This document shows, in pieces, positions 24,136 to 35,364 of a DNA stretch of 64,000 bases (positions are counted from its first letter, which is position 1; the number at the start of each line of letters is the position of its first letter). The DNA is from Coprinus comatus. Taxonomy: Eukaryota > Basidiomycota > Agaricomycetes > Agaricales > Agaricaceae. The stretch spans positions 186,001 to 250,000 of the forward strand of contig JAWPGT010000022.1 in NCBI GenBank assembly GCA_034638255.1, written 5' to 3'. A program made the translations under genes and the position numbers. The notes beneath the pieces were generated by a model. That model saw nothing but the letters and a program-made list of their open reading frames with translations. It was not told the origin of the DNA and did no database searches.

Positions 24136-24337
24136 GGTGGGGGATAATGAAGAGGATGAGACGCGTCGATATTATTTAAATAATTCTGGCGCAAGCTTTG
24201 GGACTGTTTGGGCTAGTCCTGTCGTTATGTACAAATGGACGTGGCAGTATATTCCATTTATTCCCTATTTACGTCACAGGGTCCAGCCAAACATCACGTT
24301 CATCCTCCTCAGCACCAACTCTATACCCCAACACCAC
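24136..24337. promoter_or_regulatory. Shared 202-bp divergent promoter, SMT1/CSC1
   Basis: Start codons at 24135 (-) and 24338 (+) face away from each other with only about 200 bp between. AT-rich TATTATTTAAATAATTCT (24169-24186) lies nearer SMT1, and TATTCCATTTATTCCCTATTTA lies mid-way. Both flanking genes encode membrane-lipid or membrane functions, but co-regulation is inference. Confidence 0.5.
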
Positions 24338-27300
24338 ATGGCCGCCTACCTGCGTGCCCTGCTCGATGCCACAGACGATGACCGCAACCTCCCCCCAGGC
24401 TCTCCACCCATGCGTACGTCCTGCCACTGTCACCCACTTTACCTCCTGACCGTATGTGCAGAAAAGTTTGAAGGGCCATGGTTTACTACACAACTCACCA
24501 TCTCAGCATCGATTGGTTTCATGTCTTTCATGCTCTTTTCTTACTGTCGCACTCGCTGGCCATTGCTCTTTGCACCCAGGACAAAGCTCAAAGGTGGCCG
24601 CCTTCATATATTCACCAACACATCTGCTGATTACTACTAGGCTTTTCGCCCCACGAGGCCCATGCACATCAGGCCTTCTTCGGGTGGATAATGCCGACGA
24701 TCAGAACCTCAGAGTTTACTGTTCTTCAGATTGTAGGCCTGGATGCCGCTGTGGTTCGTCTCTAATCGCCTTGCTCCAGAACAACAATGCCAATCTCAGA
24801 AATAGCTTCTGAACTTCTTCAAGACCGCCTTCCAGCTCTTCTCAGTATGCTCTCTCTTCGCAATCACCACCCTCATGCCCCTCAACTGGAAGGTACGTCC
24901 TTCACTCACCTCGTGCACGCTCCCAATAACATCCAGGTATCTAGCACAACAAGGATTCAGATGGCGACGATGAGGATTGGCCCAACGATGGCGACGACTG
25001 GCCTACATTCTTTCTGCGTCCCTCCATATATGCACGTCCCAGGCCCTTGTCATTAGATGAATCAGATCCCAACACCAATGGCACATTTCCATTTCCTGGC
25101 CGTGACTGGCTCGACCTCATAAGTGACGCCGATTCATACCTTTCCATTCATCTCATTTTTACTTATCTCTTTACCCTTCTCGCACTTTACTATACACACA
25201 AGAACTACAGACGCTTCATTCGTTCCCGTCAACTCTTCTCTCTCGAACTCGTCCATTCAATCCCTGCTCGTACCGTCCTCGTCACTTCTTTACCAAAACA
25301 TCTTCAGGGTGAAAGACCTCTGGCGGAGTATTTCGAAAATATGGGACTAGCTGTCGAGAGTGTTACGGTGTGCCGAGAGGTTGGTAGTCTTAAGCGCTTG
25401 TTGGACAGAAGGACAAAGGCCTTACTCGCTTTGGAAAGGGCTTGGGTAGATTACGTTGGAAATCCCAGTACTGTGGAAGCATATGACCCAGAGAATAGTG
25501 CTTTACCACTTGTCGATCCTGATGTTGAAGGTGCATCTGCTCCACGATTCGTTGTACCTCATACACCTAGACCAACTATTCGTCCTGGTTGGTTCAAGTC
25601 CAAAGTTGATGCTTTGGAGTATTTGGAGAAAAAGTTTAAAGAGGCGGATGAACTTGTCAAGAAGAAACGGAGAACGGGAAAGTTCAAGGCAACTCAATCA
25701 GCATTTGTAACATTTGAGAAAATGTCCAGTGCAGTAAGTTCTTCGCAAAAAAAGAAGGGTTAATCTAACTTGATTTATAGCAAATTGCAATCCAAGTAGC
25801 ACACGGACCCAACCCTCTCCAAACAAAAACATATCCAGCACCAGAACCTCGAGATATAGTTTGGGCAAACATGTCACCACCTGCATCTATCATTCGTACT
25901 CGTGATTACGTGGTACTTGCACTTATGGCAATGTTACTATTCTTTTGGTTTATTCCAATTACCGCTTTGGCTGGGTTGTTGAGTTATAATGAGATTAAGA
26001 GGACCATTCCTTGGCTTGGAAGGTTGATTGATTCGAATGAACAAGTTAGAGCTATTGTTCAGAATTCGTTGCCTAGTATGGCGATGATTACTCTGAATGC
26101 CTTGTTACCGTTTATATTGGAAGGCGAGTGATTAATTCACCATTGACTATGTTACTTTTTCTGACTTGTTTTTATATATATAGCTTTAACTTATGTTCAA
26201 GGTTATCGAGCTCGTAGTTGGGTAGAATATTCGCTCTTGAAGAAGTAAGTTCTCCCTACCCTTTCTATCCAGCCAACTCCATTCCTAACATTTATCTCCT
26301 CCCACCCCAGATACTTCCTCTTCCTATTAATCAACGTAGTCTTCATATTCCTATTCGCAACAACCTATTGGCAATTAGTTCGAGATTTAGCAAATTCACC
26401 AGCTAAGTCCCTGAAAAATTGGCTTTGGCATTACAAGCTGGAAGAGCTAGGAATTTTTTCTTGTCTTATGTTATTTTACAAGGACTGGGAATTATGCCGT
26501 TACAGTTGTTGAATTTGGGGGTATTGGTACCAAGGTTTTTCTTTAGGTTGTTTTCAACTAGGACTCCTAGAGGTATGTCTTTCCTCCTGATGGGATTGGA
26601 TAACTACTCAAATTTCTTTATTATATAGATTTTGCGGAATTGAATGCACCTCCAATGATTAATTATGGTGTTGTTTATCCACAAGCGATTTTGATGTTTG
26701 TGATTACGATGTTGTATAGTGTTCAACAACCTTTGATTGTTGTTTTTGGAGCTATTTATTTTGGAGTTGGGTATGTGGTTTATAAGTATAAACTTCTTTT
26801 CGGTAAGTCGTATATATCCTTACTAACTCTATTACAATTTTTTTTTACGAATAAAACTAATGCACCTTTACCTCTATAGTATTCTACAAACCATACGAAT
26901 CACAAGGACAAGCTTGGCCAATAACGTTTATAAGAATGATATGGGGAGTAGTGATATTCTTATTATTTATGATTGGAATATTCACATTGAGGAAAGCTTG
27001 GTTACTTTCTTCAATGTTGGTACCACTTTTGTTGGGTACTGTTACTTGGAGTTGGTATGTTGATAAGAATTTGAAACCTTTGAGTAAGTATGTTGGGTTG
27101 AGTTCTGTTTTTGAAGTTGAGAGAGGTGAGGAAACTGCTGAGGTTGTTAGGTTGAGAGAAGGTCATCCTGTTACTTGGTCTCAGAGGTTGGTTTTTTTTT
27201 TTTTTTTTTGGATGTTGGGGAATGTGATGCTGATATGTTTTATTTTTTATTTATTTAGTAATTTGAATAGAAGGAGATATGCACAGAATGATGATACGTT

Positions 27301-28235
27301 GTATGTTGCTCCTGAAGATGAACGTACTGATTATGTGAGTAATCGTATATCTTTTTTTTTTTTTATATAACCATTTCACATTACTTAACTTAACTACAGT
27401 CTCAACCACCTATGGCAAATTGGTATAGTGGTGTTCTCAAGTACGTCTCTTTTTTGTTTTTTTTTCCCTCTTATTATCCCTTAAATATAAACTAACTTTG
27501 CAAATTTAGTACTGGTAAAAGAAGATATGGACATCCAGCTTTAAATGGAGTATTACCAGAACCTTGGTTACCTTTAAAGAAAGGTCAAACATTAGTAAAT
27601 CATAACCATAACAATAATCAAAGTCAAAGACAAGCTATGGATGGGAATGGTCAAAGCTGTGGTACTTACTTTGAGGAAAAGATATAGTATTGGTAGAGGA
27701 AGAGCTGGAAGTCGAAGTCGTGATGCTGGTACGGGTATTGGTTTAAATGGAGGACAAGATGATTCGACAAATGTTGATAATAATCCTTGGGGTGATGTTC
27801 GACCTAATCCGAGAAGAGGATTTACTCAACCTATTAATGGTATTGGTACTTCGACAACTACGAACGTGCAAACGAGACCGTTACATCATAGGTTAAGTTT
27901 TGATCATGGATCTGGAGTTATAATGTTACCTGATAATGGGGATTGGTTGATTGATAATAATGGTGAAGAGGAGGAGGAAGAGGAGGATAGTGATATTGCT
28001 CATGATCAGGATGGAAGTGGAATGATAACGTCAACGAATGGTGGGTGGTGGTGGTGGTGGTGGTAGTGGTGCTGGGTTGGAACAAAGTATTGCTTCGTTG
28101 GTTAGTACGGAATCTACAGTTGGTGCTACTCCGTTAGGTGTTGCTAGTCCTTCTAGAACTTCAAGATATGGAACGTATTTTCATCATCCGGAAAGAAGGA
28201 GACAGTTGATTCCTGGAGCTTTTCCGGATAGGTGA
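24338..28235 (+). CDS. CSC1/OSCA/TMEM63-family cation channel (DUF221)
   Basis: The short first exon (24338-24413) splices to MQKFEGPWFTTQLTISASIGF. The RSN1-type N-terminal membrane domain includes GLDAAVLLNFFKTAFQLFS. The PHM7-type cytosolic domain includes PARTVLVTSLPKHLQGERPLAEYFENMG, ATQSAFVTFEKMSSA and HGPNPLQ...RDIVWANM. The seven-helix core (IRTRDYVVLALMAMLLFFW through WYVDKNLKPLSKYVGLS) is followed by a C-terminal NLNRRRYAQNDDTLYVAPEDERTDY signature. Family members are Ca2+-permeable, osmo- or mechanosensitive channels. An intron at 27187-27259 contains an unusually long T-run. A base appears to be missing near 26404-26409 (before VPEKLALALQ), and the low-complexity tail near 27630 and 28045 also loses frame. 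The tail has acidic and Gly-rich tracts. Confidence 0.88.
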
Positions 28236-28469
28236 AGTGGATGTGAACTATAGATTCGTTTTTTTTTTTTTTCCGTTTTCTTTAGTTTTGCTTTAAGCTT
28301 TCTTTTTTCGTTGCTTCTTTTCGTTTTCTTAACTTTACTTTTACTTTTTATTATTTTCTTGATATGGTATACCCCTTCTTTTCACATTCGCACAAGTACT
28401 GTATTATTTTTTTTTTGGTTCGTTTTTGATATAATTTAATGTTGTCGAGTACTTATTACTACTACCCAC

Positions 28470-29448
28470 TTATATGTACATTCCTCCATCACCTACTTGA
28501 CGAGCATGTGAAGGAGTAGTAATATGTTTAGAAGAAGAATCAAGTTCCCATTGTTGTTTGGTATCATCACCAATGGATTCAAAAAGAAGTTGATGAACTT
28601 GATTCATGATTTGAGAGGGCCATTCTGTTGTGTCTTGAGTTAAATGAGAGATGTTGCTTGGTTGGATTGTTGGTGGTGGTGGTTTTGGAATGTTGGGAGA
28701 AGGTAAGAGGAATAATGAGGTTGGGTAGGTTTGGGTTTGGGTTTGGGTTTGGGTTTGGGTTTGGGTTTGGGTTTGGGAGATTTGAATTTGGAGGATGGAG
28801 AGGATAGAGGAGGATGTTGAGTTTATGAGGTTTGGTGGAGAAAATGGCTGAGGTTGGAATACTTCCAAGTCCATTTGTTCTTGTTCTTGTTCTTGTTCTT
28901 GTTCTTTCAATGAAGAAGTAGAGAGGAAACGAATAGGAGCATCGAATATTGATAATGGGTTTTGAGTGATGTAGGTTGGTACTGAATAAACATCGAGTAG
29001 TGATACCCTTGTTGGATTGAGTGTTTTGAGGATGTATTGAGAATAAGGATGCATTGCCCATGATGGGAGACGTGAGAGTGCTTCTGAGATGATGATTGTG
29101 GAGGTTGTCCAGAATGGATGGAATATTAAGCCAACCTATTCAATATATATTAGGAGTTTATATTTTATTTTTGAGGATCATTTTTACCTGGACACCGTTA
29201 ACAGCGATTGCACCGGTTTGTTCACCTAGATTTGCACCTCTGGCCCAAAATAAACCAGCATCTCCAGTTGCGATTACAAGAGTACCCCTTGGAGGAATGA
29301 CATTGCCTAGGATGTTAATGTCTAGATTTTGAGGGATGGTGGTTGTGGTTGGATGGATTGGATTTAGTTCGTCCTCATCGTCTGATTCAATGGCGTAACG
29401 AGGTGGAATTGTGTCTGCGTTGAGGTGGAGGAAGTCGTCCATTGTCAA
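28470..29448 (-). CDS. Unidentified protein with Gln-Thr and Glu-Gln dipeptide tracts (possibly proteasome assembly chaperone PAC1-like)
   Basis: Two exons, 29448-29188 and 29135-28470, join in phase to 308 aa. The N-terminal third is acidic then structured (NILGNVIPPRGTLVIATGD, FWARGANLGEQTGAIAVNG), followed by a middle segment with LLDVYSVPTYI and IRFLSTSSL. An (EQ)5 tract is encoded by 28875-28904 and a (QT)8 tract by 28730-28777. The C-terminus is helical (PSQIMNQVHQLLFESIGD). The layout and the VSLLDVYSVPTYI...IRFLS segment faintly recall PAC1/Pba1 proteasome chaperones, but I cannot confirm this and no catalytic motif is visible. Its start is only 70 bp from that of MLC1. Confidence 0.6.
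28730..28777. repeat. (TTTGGG)8 microsatellite inside coding sequence
   Basis: Eight perfect TTTGGG units on the plus strand. On the minus strand they encode Gln-Thr repeats of the unidentified protein. The hexamer resembles but is not the TTAGGG telomere unit usual in basidiomycetes. Confidence 0.95.
28875..28904. repeat. (TTGTTC)5 microsatellite inside coding sequence
   Basis: Five hexamer units encode five Glu-Gln dipeptides on the minus strand in the same gene as the TTTGGG array. As a hexamer it can change length without breaking frame. Confidence 0.95.
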
Positions 29449-29518
29449 GGTGGGAATAATCAGTTTATTACATCATTCCATCATTATCAACCGTTAACCA
29501 ACTACCATCATCATCTAA

Positions 29519-30251
29519 ATGGTCAGTCTTCACTTCTACTAACACATTTCTTTACTCACATCTCTAATTCTATCTACAGAGTGACAACGCAGGTATTCAT
29601 CATCTTGTTTTCTTATATCTTAACCCATCTCCTCAATCTCTCTCCCCCTCCCTCCAAAGAATACAAAGAGGCTTTTGCCTTATTCGACAAGCGAGGTACA
29701 GGTGCTGTTCATCGTGAATGTTTGGGTGATCTACTTCGTGCTCTTGGTCAAAATCCTACTCAAGCTGAAGTTGCTGATATTGTTAATGCCGCTCCTCGTG
29801 ATGGTAAACATACGCGTTTTTCCCCTCATCCATTCACTTTTAATGTTCGCTTTGTTTAGTCGATTATAAGACTTTCCTTTCTATACTCAATCGTCCAGAT
29901 GGTTTCAAACCTGCAGGAACACCAGGTCTTCGTTTATTCATTTTCACCTTCTATCACAGTTACTAACTATATATTATTCTTATTAGAGGAATTCATTCGT
30001 GGTTTCCAAGTGTTTGATAAGGAAGGAAATGGATTTATCGGTGCTGGTGAACTTCGATATGTTCTTACACAACTTGGTGAAAAGATGACAGATGATGAAG
30101 TTAATGAACTACTTAAAGGTGTTCAAGTTGGCGCGTAAGTTCTTTTTTTCTCTCTCTCTCTCTCTCGTTTAAGGATTGATCAACTCATTCTCTCTTTAGT
30201 GATGGAAATGTCAACTATGAATCTTTTGTTCGTACTATACTTAGCCAGTGA
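29519..30251 (+). CDS. MLC1: Myosin essential light chain / Cdc4-like EF-hand protein
   Basis: The start codon alone is exon 1 (29519-29521, followed by GTCAGT). Exon 2 is 13 nt (29580-29592), and further exons begin at 29660, about 29858, about 29988 and about 30199. The joined protein starts [22 protein letters not shown] and has four EF-hand-like units, including [49 protein letters not shown] and [15 protein letters not shown]. Loops such as [12 protein letters not shown] lack the full set of Ca2+ ligands, as is typical of essential light chains. The spacing ([20 protein letters not shown]) fits Mlc1/Cdc4, which binds IQ motifs of type II and V myosins in cytokinesis and polarised transport, rather than calmodulin. 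About 142 aa. Confidence 0.9.
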
Positions 30252-33085
30252 TCTTTACTTCTTGATTTCATCCCTCCCTCCCTTTCGTTGTTCGCCTTCT
30301 TCCCATCTGTATCAACCACATACACTGCTGACATTAATACAAATTGAAACACTGCCGATCATTCTCTCTCCTATCTCCTATATTGTTATTCCCCCATCTC
30401 TGAAGATAATGTCCAGCGTTTCAAAAGAGACCACCAGTCAGTCGTTTCATAACCTTACACAATACAGGCAGCGCAGGCATTGTCTCTGATCTGATCATGT
30501 ATTGTTCTTCCAATTCGGTTACGAGATCGGAATGTGACTATGTAATACACTCCTTCGTTTTCGACGTGGTTAATCGAACTCTCGCTTGATTTATAGTGTG
30601 CCACATACTCCAATGTTTAACCTGTTACAACTAGTGGATTTAAGTATTTTGAACTACCCTTCATGATATCAACTCGGTACATTATCCGTAATGACGTCAT
30701 CCCCACGTGTGATATTATAGTACACTGATTATGATCATGATCAATGTCGCTTGTGTATGTGAGGTAGCCAGGAATAGAGAATTCAACTGACCAACTTTGA
30801 CTCTTGATGAATGCTACTGACACATGTATATGAACTAATCTAAGAGCTCATGATCAGAGAGTCATGCTTTTGGGATATAGATATATAGCACCTTAGACTT
30901 GCTGAGATACAAGTTTGTCAGTGTGTTAGAAAAACTATATATAAAAATCGCTAATCAATACTACTACTTCGATTATTTATTTTATTTTATCTACTTTATT
31001 AGCGATGTATTCGGAACAGCTAGACCTATGTATCTATAATTATAATTATTTGAGTTTTTCTTTTTGGAGGTCTCAGGTTAACCGTCAGATACAGATACAG
31101 ATACAGATACCTGGGTTCCAGTGATACGCACGAGAACCGTTTAGAAAAATTAGAAGTTGGGAGGAGGTCACTGTTATACAATCCTCACAGGTTACATACA
31201 TGCATAATACAGTACAAATAAACCTCCATCGTGTAGAGCAACTTGATTTGTTGAATAATAGTGTTAGTACCTTAGTTAGGTACGTTGATGACGGAGTTGG
31301 AGGGAGATTAGGGAGTGGGGGTTTGATCTTCTGGATTCATTTACTAACTACTTTATGTAAGCTCAGAGGTTGAAATCTAATATTTATATTTAAATGATAA
31401 GCGTTCGGGTGTTTGTTGGCGATTAGATTCCATTTTCGTTATGAATTGAACTAATTCATGTAGGGATTACTTTATACCACCGATTCCTGGAGATTTAGAG
31501 TGCCGAGTACGAGTATTGAGTTAACTCTGGATTGTGTTAAGTGTCACGGTAGCTATGTCTACTTGCAGTGTGCAGTGGGAGGGGGGTGGCTTTTTTTTCG
31601 GCAGGGCAGGACAAGACGGGAACTAATGATAGCTTTGGAAATTGCTCTTTACTTGCTCAGCGCTCAGCGCTCAGCTTTCTCTAGTAGCTTCTAGGCTCTA
31701 GCCCCCTAGTTTTAACTTTTCACCCCAAGTAATTTTTATTACTCTGCACTACGTAGAGCATGGGAGTACTAAGTACCTGTACCTTATGTCTATGTCCCGA
31801 TCATAACGATAAAATTCGTAGTCGAGATGTGATATAAGGACTCGCTGGGCAATGACAAGTTTTGGTACTTATTAACAATTCTTCAACTCTCTCTCTCTCT
31901 ATCCCACTCGTTCGCTCGTTCGACTTTATGGTATTCGATACTCTAGTACTCGTTTTTCTTCGTCCGAAGTTGTCTCAACCCCTACAAAAATAAACCGAAG
32001 TCGTGAATGGTGAAGAAGGAGCGATATTACCTGTGATATATTTATACTTTGCTTTCAAACCGTTATATTGTATTCTCATAACTCATTGATATATTGTTTG
32101 TTTTTTTCAGTTATTACATTCCTTCCCCCCCGGTTAACTTTTTAAATCGAAGAGGAGAGACTAAACATATTCATCGAAGTTTGAACATCATGACGAAGAC
32201 GGGAAAAGGAAACACTTCCGAGCGGAATTTTTAATTGGTTGGAAATTGGAACCCGCCGGATAATCTAATAAAACATATCTCTTCAAGTTGATTTCCCTTT
32301 TGATTTTATTCAGTTCAGCTAATAATTTGTTATATATGGTTATGTTATAGGCGATTGGCTTCTTCATTCTTGTTATACATGCGGTTGTGGTTTCTGGGTT
32401 CTGGTATCTACGGTGATAGAAATTCGACTCTCCCAAGGATAACATCATCAACAACAAAAAATCGGCTTAGAACTTACTACGGAGGCATAGGCCCCAATCA
32501 AAAACAAATCATTGGGGGGGGGGCGTTAAAATTAATGAATGAGTAATGTCTAAATTTCAAAAAAGCTTCTTCATCTTGTGTTTACGTATATCATCCAAGG
32601 TTTGCAATTGATGATTGTTTTTTTTTTCTGTTACAGGAATTTCTACTTCTTCAGCCTTTGTTGTGCGCGGTTCTACGTAAAATACTGTCGAGACTTTATA
32701 CGGAAAATAAGATAACTTTTAATCATTCCAAATTATGTTAATGCTAACTTTTTGATGTTTTGTTTTATAGGCGCACACACACACCCTACACGCATATGCA
32801 GGCTGACGAGTCATGCAATTTAGTAAATAGATAATCGATAATCATTGTATATTCAAAACTGGTTGTTGTGGATAGGAATATGTATATGCCGAGCCACCAC
32901 CCATGTATATCCATGACCTACATTGAAAAGAATAATGCATAGCCACTCTGGTTTTTAGTTTCAATAACCATCTCGGATTTCTCTCAGGCCTCGCCCGTGC
33001 GTGAGGTCCATCAGCTCTATGTAAGGAATTCAAGACAATTTTTTTTAGCCACCGATCGAGAGGAGCAATAAAAAGAATAAAAAGT
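30252..33085. other. 2.8-kb gene-poor stretch with simple repeats
   Basis: I find no convincing coding gene. Features include a (TC)n tract just upstream at 30150-30165, in an MLC1 intron. Others are a perfect CAGATA x4 array (31086-31110), an AGCGCTC x3 tandem (about 31657-31677), (CT)n near 31890 and a G-run at 32514-32522. Several CT-rich and AT-rich stretches resemble promoter or UTR sequence, so an unannotated transcript is possible. Confidence 0.35.
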
Positions 33086-33192
33086 TGACAAGAGTGGGAC
33101 TTGAACCCACGCCACTATACAGTGATGAGAAACCCGCGTTTGCAGGCAAGCTACGCTTGAGTCACACGCCTTAACCGCTCGGCCATCTTGCC
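33086..33192 (-). tRNA. tRNA-Leu(CAA), intron-containing, copy 2
   Basis: Same molecule as the copy at 21870, in reverse orientation. Acceptor, D, variable and T arms are identical, and the intron is identical apart from one fewer T in the GGGTTTT stretch. T-runs follow the 3' end on the minus strand. Confidence 0.88.
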
Positions 33193-33447
33193 ATGCCAAT
33201 AAGTGATATTGATGCTTATACAGCCCGTGTACACATAAGTCTTAGGCGTATCGCAGTGTAAAGCAGTGTAAGTTCCTACATGATTTTACGTTATTTACAT
33301 CTTGCCAAGATTTTCCTTGTTAATGAGTGATAGAAATCTGAGCATGTCACCATTGTTTTTCCGGAGAATGTTGAATTTGAAATTCAAGGCTGTGAGGGTC
33401 AAGTGATCATGAATTGACTTTCGACCTGCTAATGTTTCTACCACACT

Positions 33448-35364
33448 ATGCATTTCTCTAAAGCCTACAGCCAACTTTTACTTGAACTTCCTCCTGAGCT
33501 CAGGAAGAATGCTATTCAATATCGTCAAGTATGCGGGTTCTCAAGTTTTCTTGTGGTATAATTTAGGTTGAATTCTATTTCAGCTCAAGAAAATAATCAA
33601 TCAAGTTGTACAAGAACTATCTTCGGTTGGACTCAGTCCAGATGTGTTACAGAAGTTTATTGAAGCACGGCATACAATCTTGCCTGAAGATATCGACAAC
33701 CACATTATTCTTAATGGAATCTCGACCACAAGTGCCTGGGGAGACGAGGCGTCTACCACAACTTTTGATGATGAACAATCCGTTGGATCTTGTTTTCCAA
33801 AAGTGTATTACGAGTTCAGTGAAGACGAGGAATCTTCAAAGATAATTCCACGATTGAGAATCTCTCTCGAATCTCCAGGAGAACTAGGGAACCTTCTACA
33901 TGGGGTTAATAAGGTGCATTTGGAGGAATCTCAGAGTCATGAAGGAAGTGAGGGTGATAGGGATGGGGATGATGAATCCTCTGTAGGGGTCGATTCGAAT
34001 GGTGATGTAGTACCTGTGGGGGCTAGCCTGTTGTGGAAACTACAGCAAGGAATAACGTGCGTTCTAGTAAACTCATATTTCTTTTCACTAACACATTCTA
34101 CTTTAGAGCCAAGTTATCCTCTTCATCGTCTGACACCGAATCTTCATATCACCAACACGAAGTTGTAATCCCGCTGGAATCAGATGGTCACTTCTTCGAC
34201 GTCTTGCATAAAGCTTTGGAGGCTATGTCAGGTCATCTAAAAGTGGTCCAGAAGGATTTCACACAAACACTACAAGCCCTCTCACGCACTATTGCCGGCT
34301 CTGCTCGTCCAGCAAGCTCTTCACATTCGCTCTTGGGTAGATTTCATCCAAATTCGCCGTTGATTGACAATGCTGGTGCAATACAAGTACGACAACCTAA
34401 TATGTCCAAGGTGTGTTTTGTGACTACATTTGCGCGGTTGGTCTAGTTTTTGACAAAAAACTCTCAGAGTGACTTGTATTCTTGGAGAGAAATATTCCAA
34501 CTATATATGGAAGCTGAAGTGTTTGAAAGCATACATGAACATGATAGAGGGGAACGTAATGTTGAAGAAAGTGAACGAAGACTGCAACTCTTCGCTCAAC
34601 AATTAACACAACGAGGGTTGGCTGGTTCTGGGAAATTGAAACTGAAACAAAGTCGTGCTGCTTTGGAAACCTTTCTACAGATGAACGTGTTTATTTTGAA
34701 TATTAAGAAGGTGAATTATACTCACTTTCGTCGTAGCAGAATTAAGACTCAATTCTACATTTAGTTTCAACTTGCAAATTCAGAAGCAACAAGGAAAATT
34801 CTGAAGAAACATACAAAACGAACGGCACTTCCTCTTTTTGGAGCTAGTGGTGATAATACAAAATCAATCGAAAATGCACCACCACAATTAGCAATAATAC
34901 CGAGAGCAAATTCAATCTCGTTACCTCATATCTTCGTTCAAGCAATCGCAGAAACATTACTTCCTATCATTCCTCATCTCGACGACTATTCTTGTTTGAT
35001 TTGCACAAGTATCGCTTTCAAGCCTATCAGACTCGATTGTGGCCATTTGTTTTGTGTTAGATGTTTAGTGAAGATGCAGAAAAGAGGGAATAGTGAATGT
35101 CCTATGTGTCGTTCTCCTTCTGTTTTGATTGCTGGTCGAGGTAAGTTGCCGTATCCTCACGTTTCACCTTGACAATGTACATAACACTCATATATTTTCT
35201 TCCCCCCCCCCCCAGCCAACGTAGATTGGGCTTTGATGAACTTTATGCAGGATTGGTTCCCAATCGAAGCTAGAGAAAAACTGAAGGCTGATGAAAAGGA
35301 AGCAATTGCTGAAGATCTCAGAAAGCATGGTTTAGACCCTGATACTGCATGCGTTGTCATGTAA
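33448..35364 (+). CDS. SPX-RING protein (fungal RING-14 type), putative phosphate-responsive E3 ubiquitin ligase
   Basis: The first exon MHFSKAYSQLLLELPPELRKNAIQYRQ followed by LKKIINQVVQEL is an SPX N-terminus; its Lys-rich helices normally bind inositol pyrophosphates. The C-terminal C3HC4 RING runs CLICTSIAFKPIRLDCGHLFCVRCLVKMQ...CPMC, followed by NVDWALMNFMQDWFP and ending ACVVM. Between lie acidic and Ser-rich linkers and helical parts (FFDVLHKALEAMSGHLKVVQKDFTQTLQAL; SRAALETFLQMNVFILNIKK) that complete the SPX fold. This architecture is known from fungi and plants as a ubiquitin ligase linked to phosphate status. Introns fall near 33527, 34055, 34412, 34711 and 35140; the last has an almost pure C-run before its AG. 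All exons read without breaks. Confidence 0.88.

Noticed and set aside
28730..28777. TTTGGG array as an interstitial telomere
   Set aside because: The unit differs from TTAGGG, lies inside an open reading frame and encodes dipeptide repeats, so a coding microsatellite is simpler.
29519..30251. Calmodulin
   Set aside because: EF loops lack the canonical ligand set and the inter-lobe segment ([12 protein letters not shown]) matches Mlc1/Cdc4 light chains.
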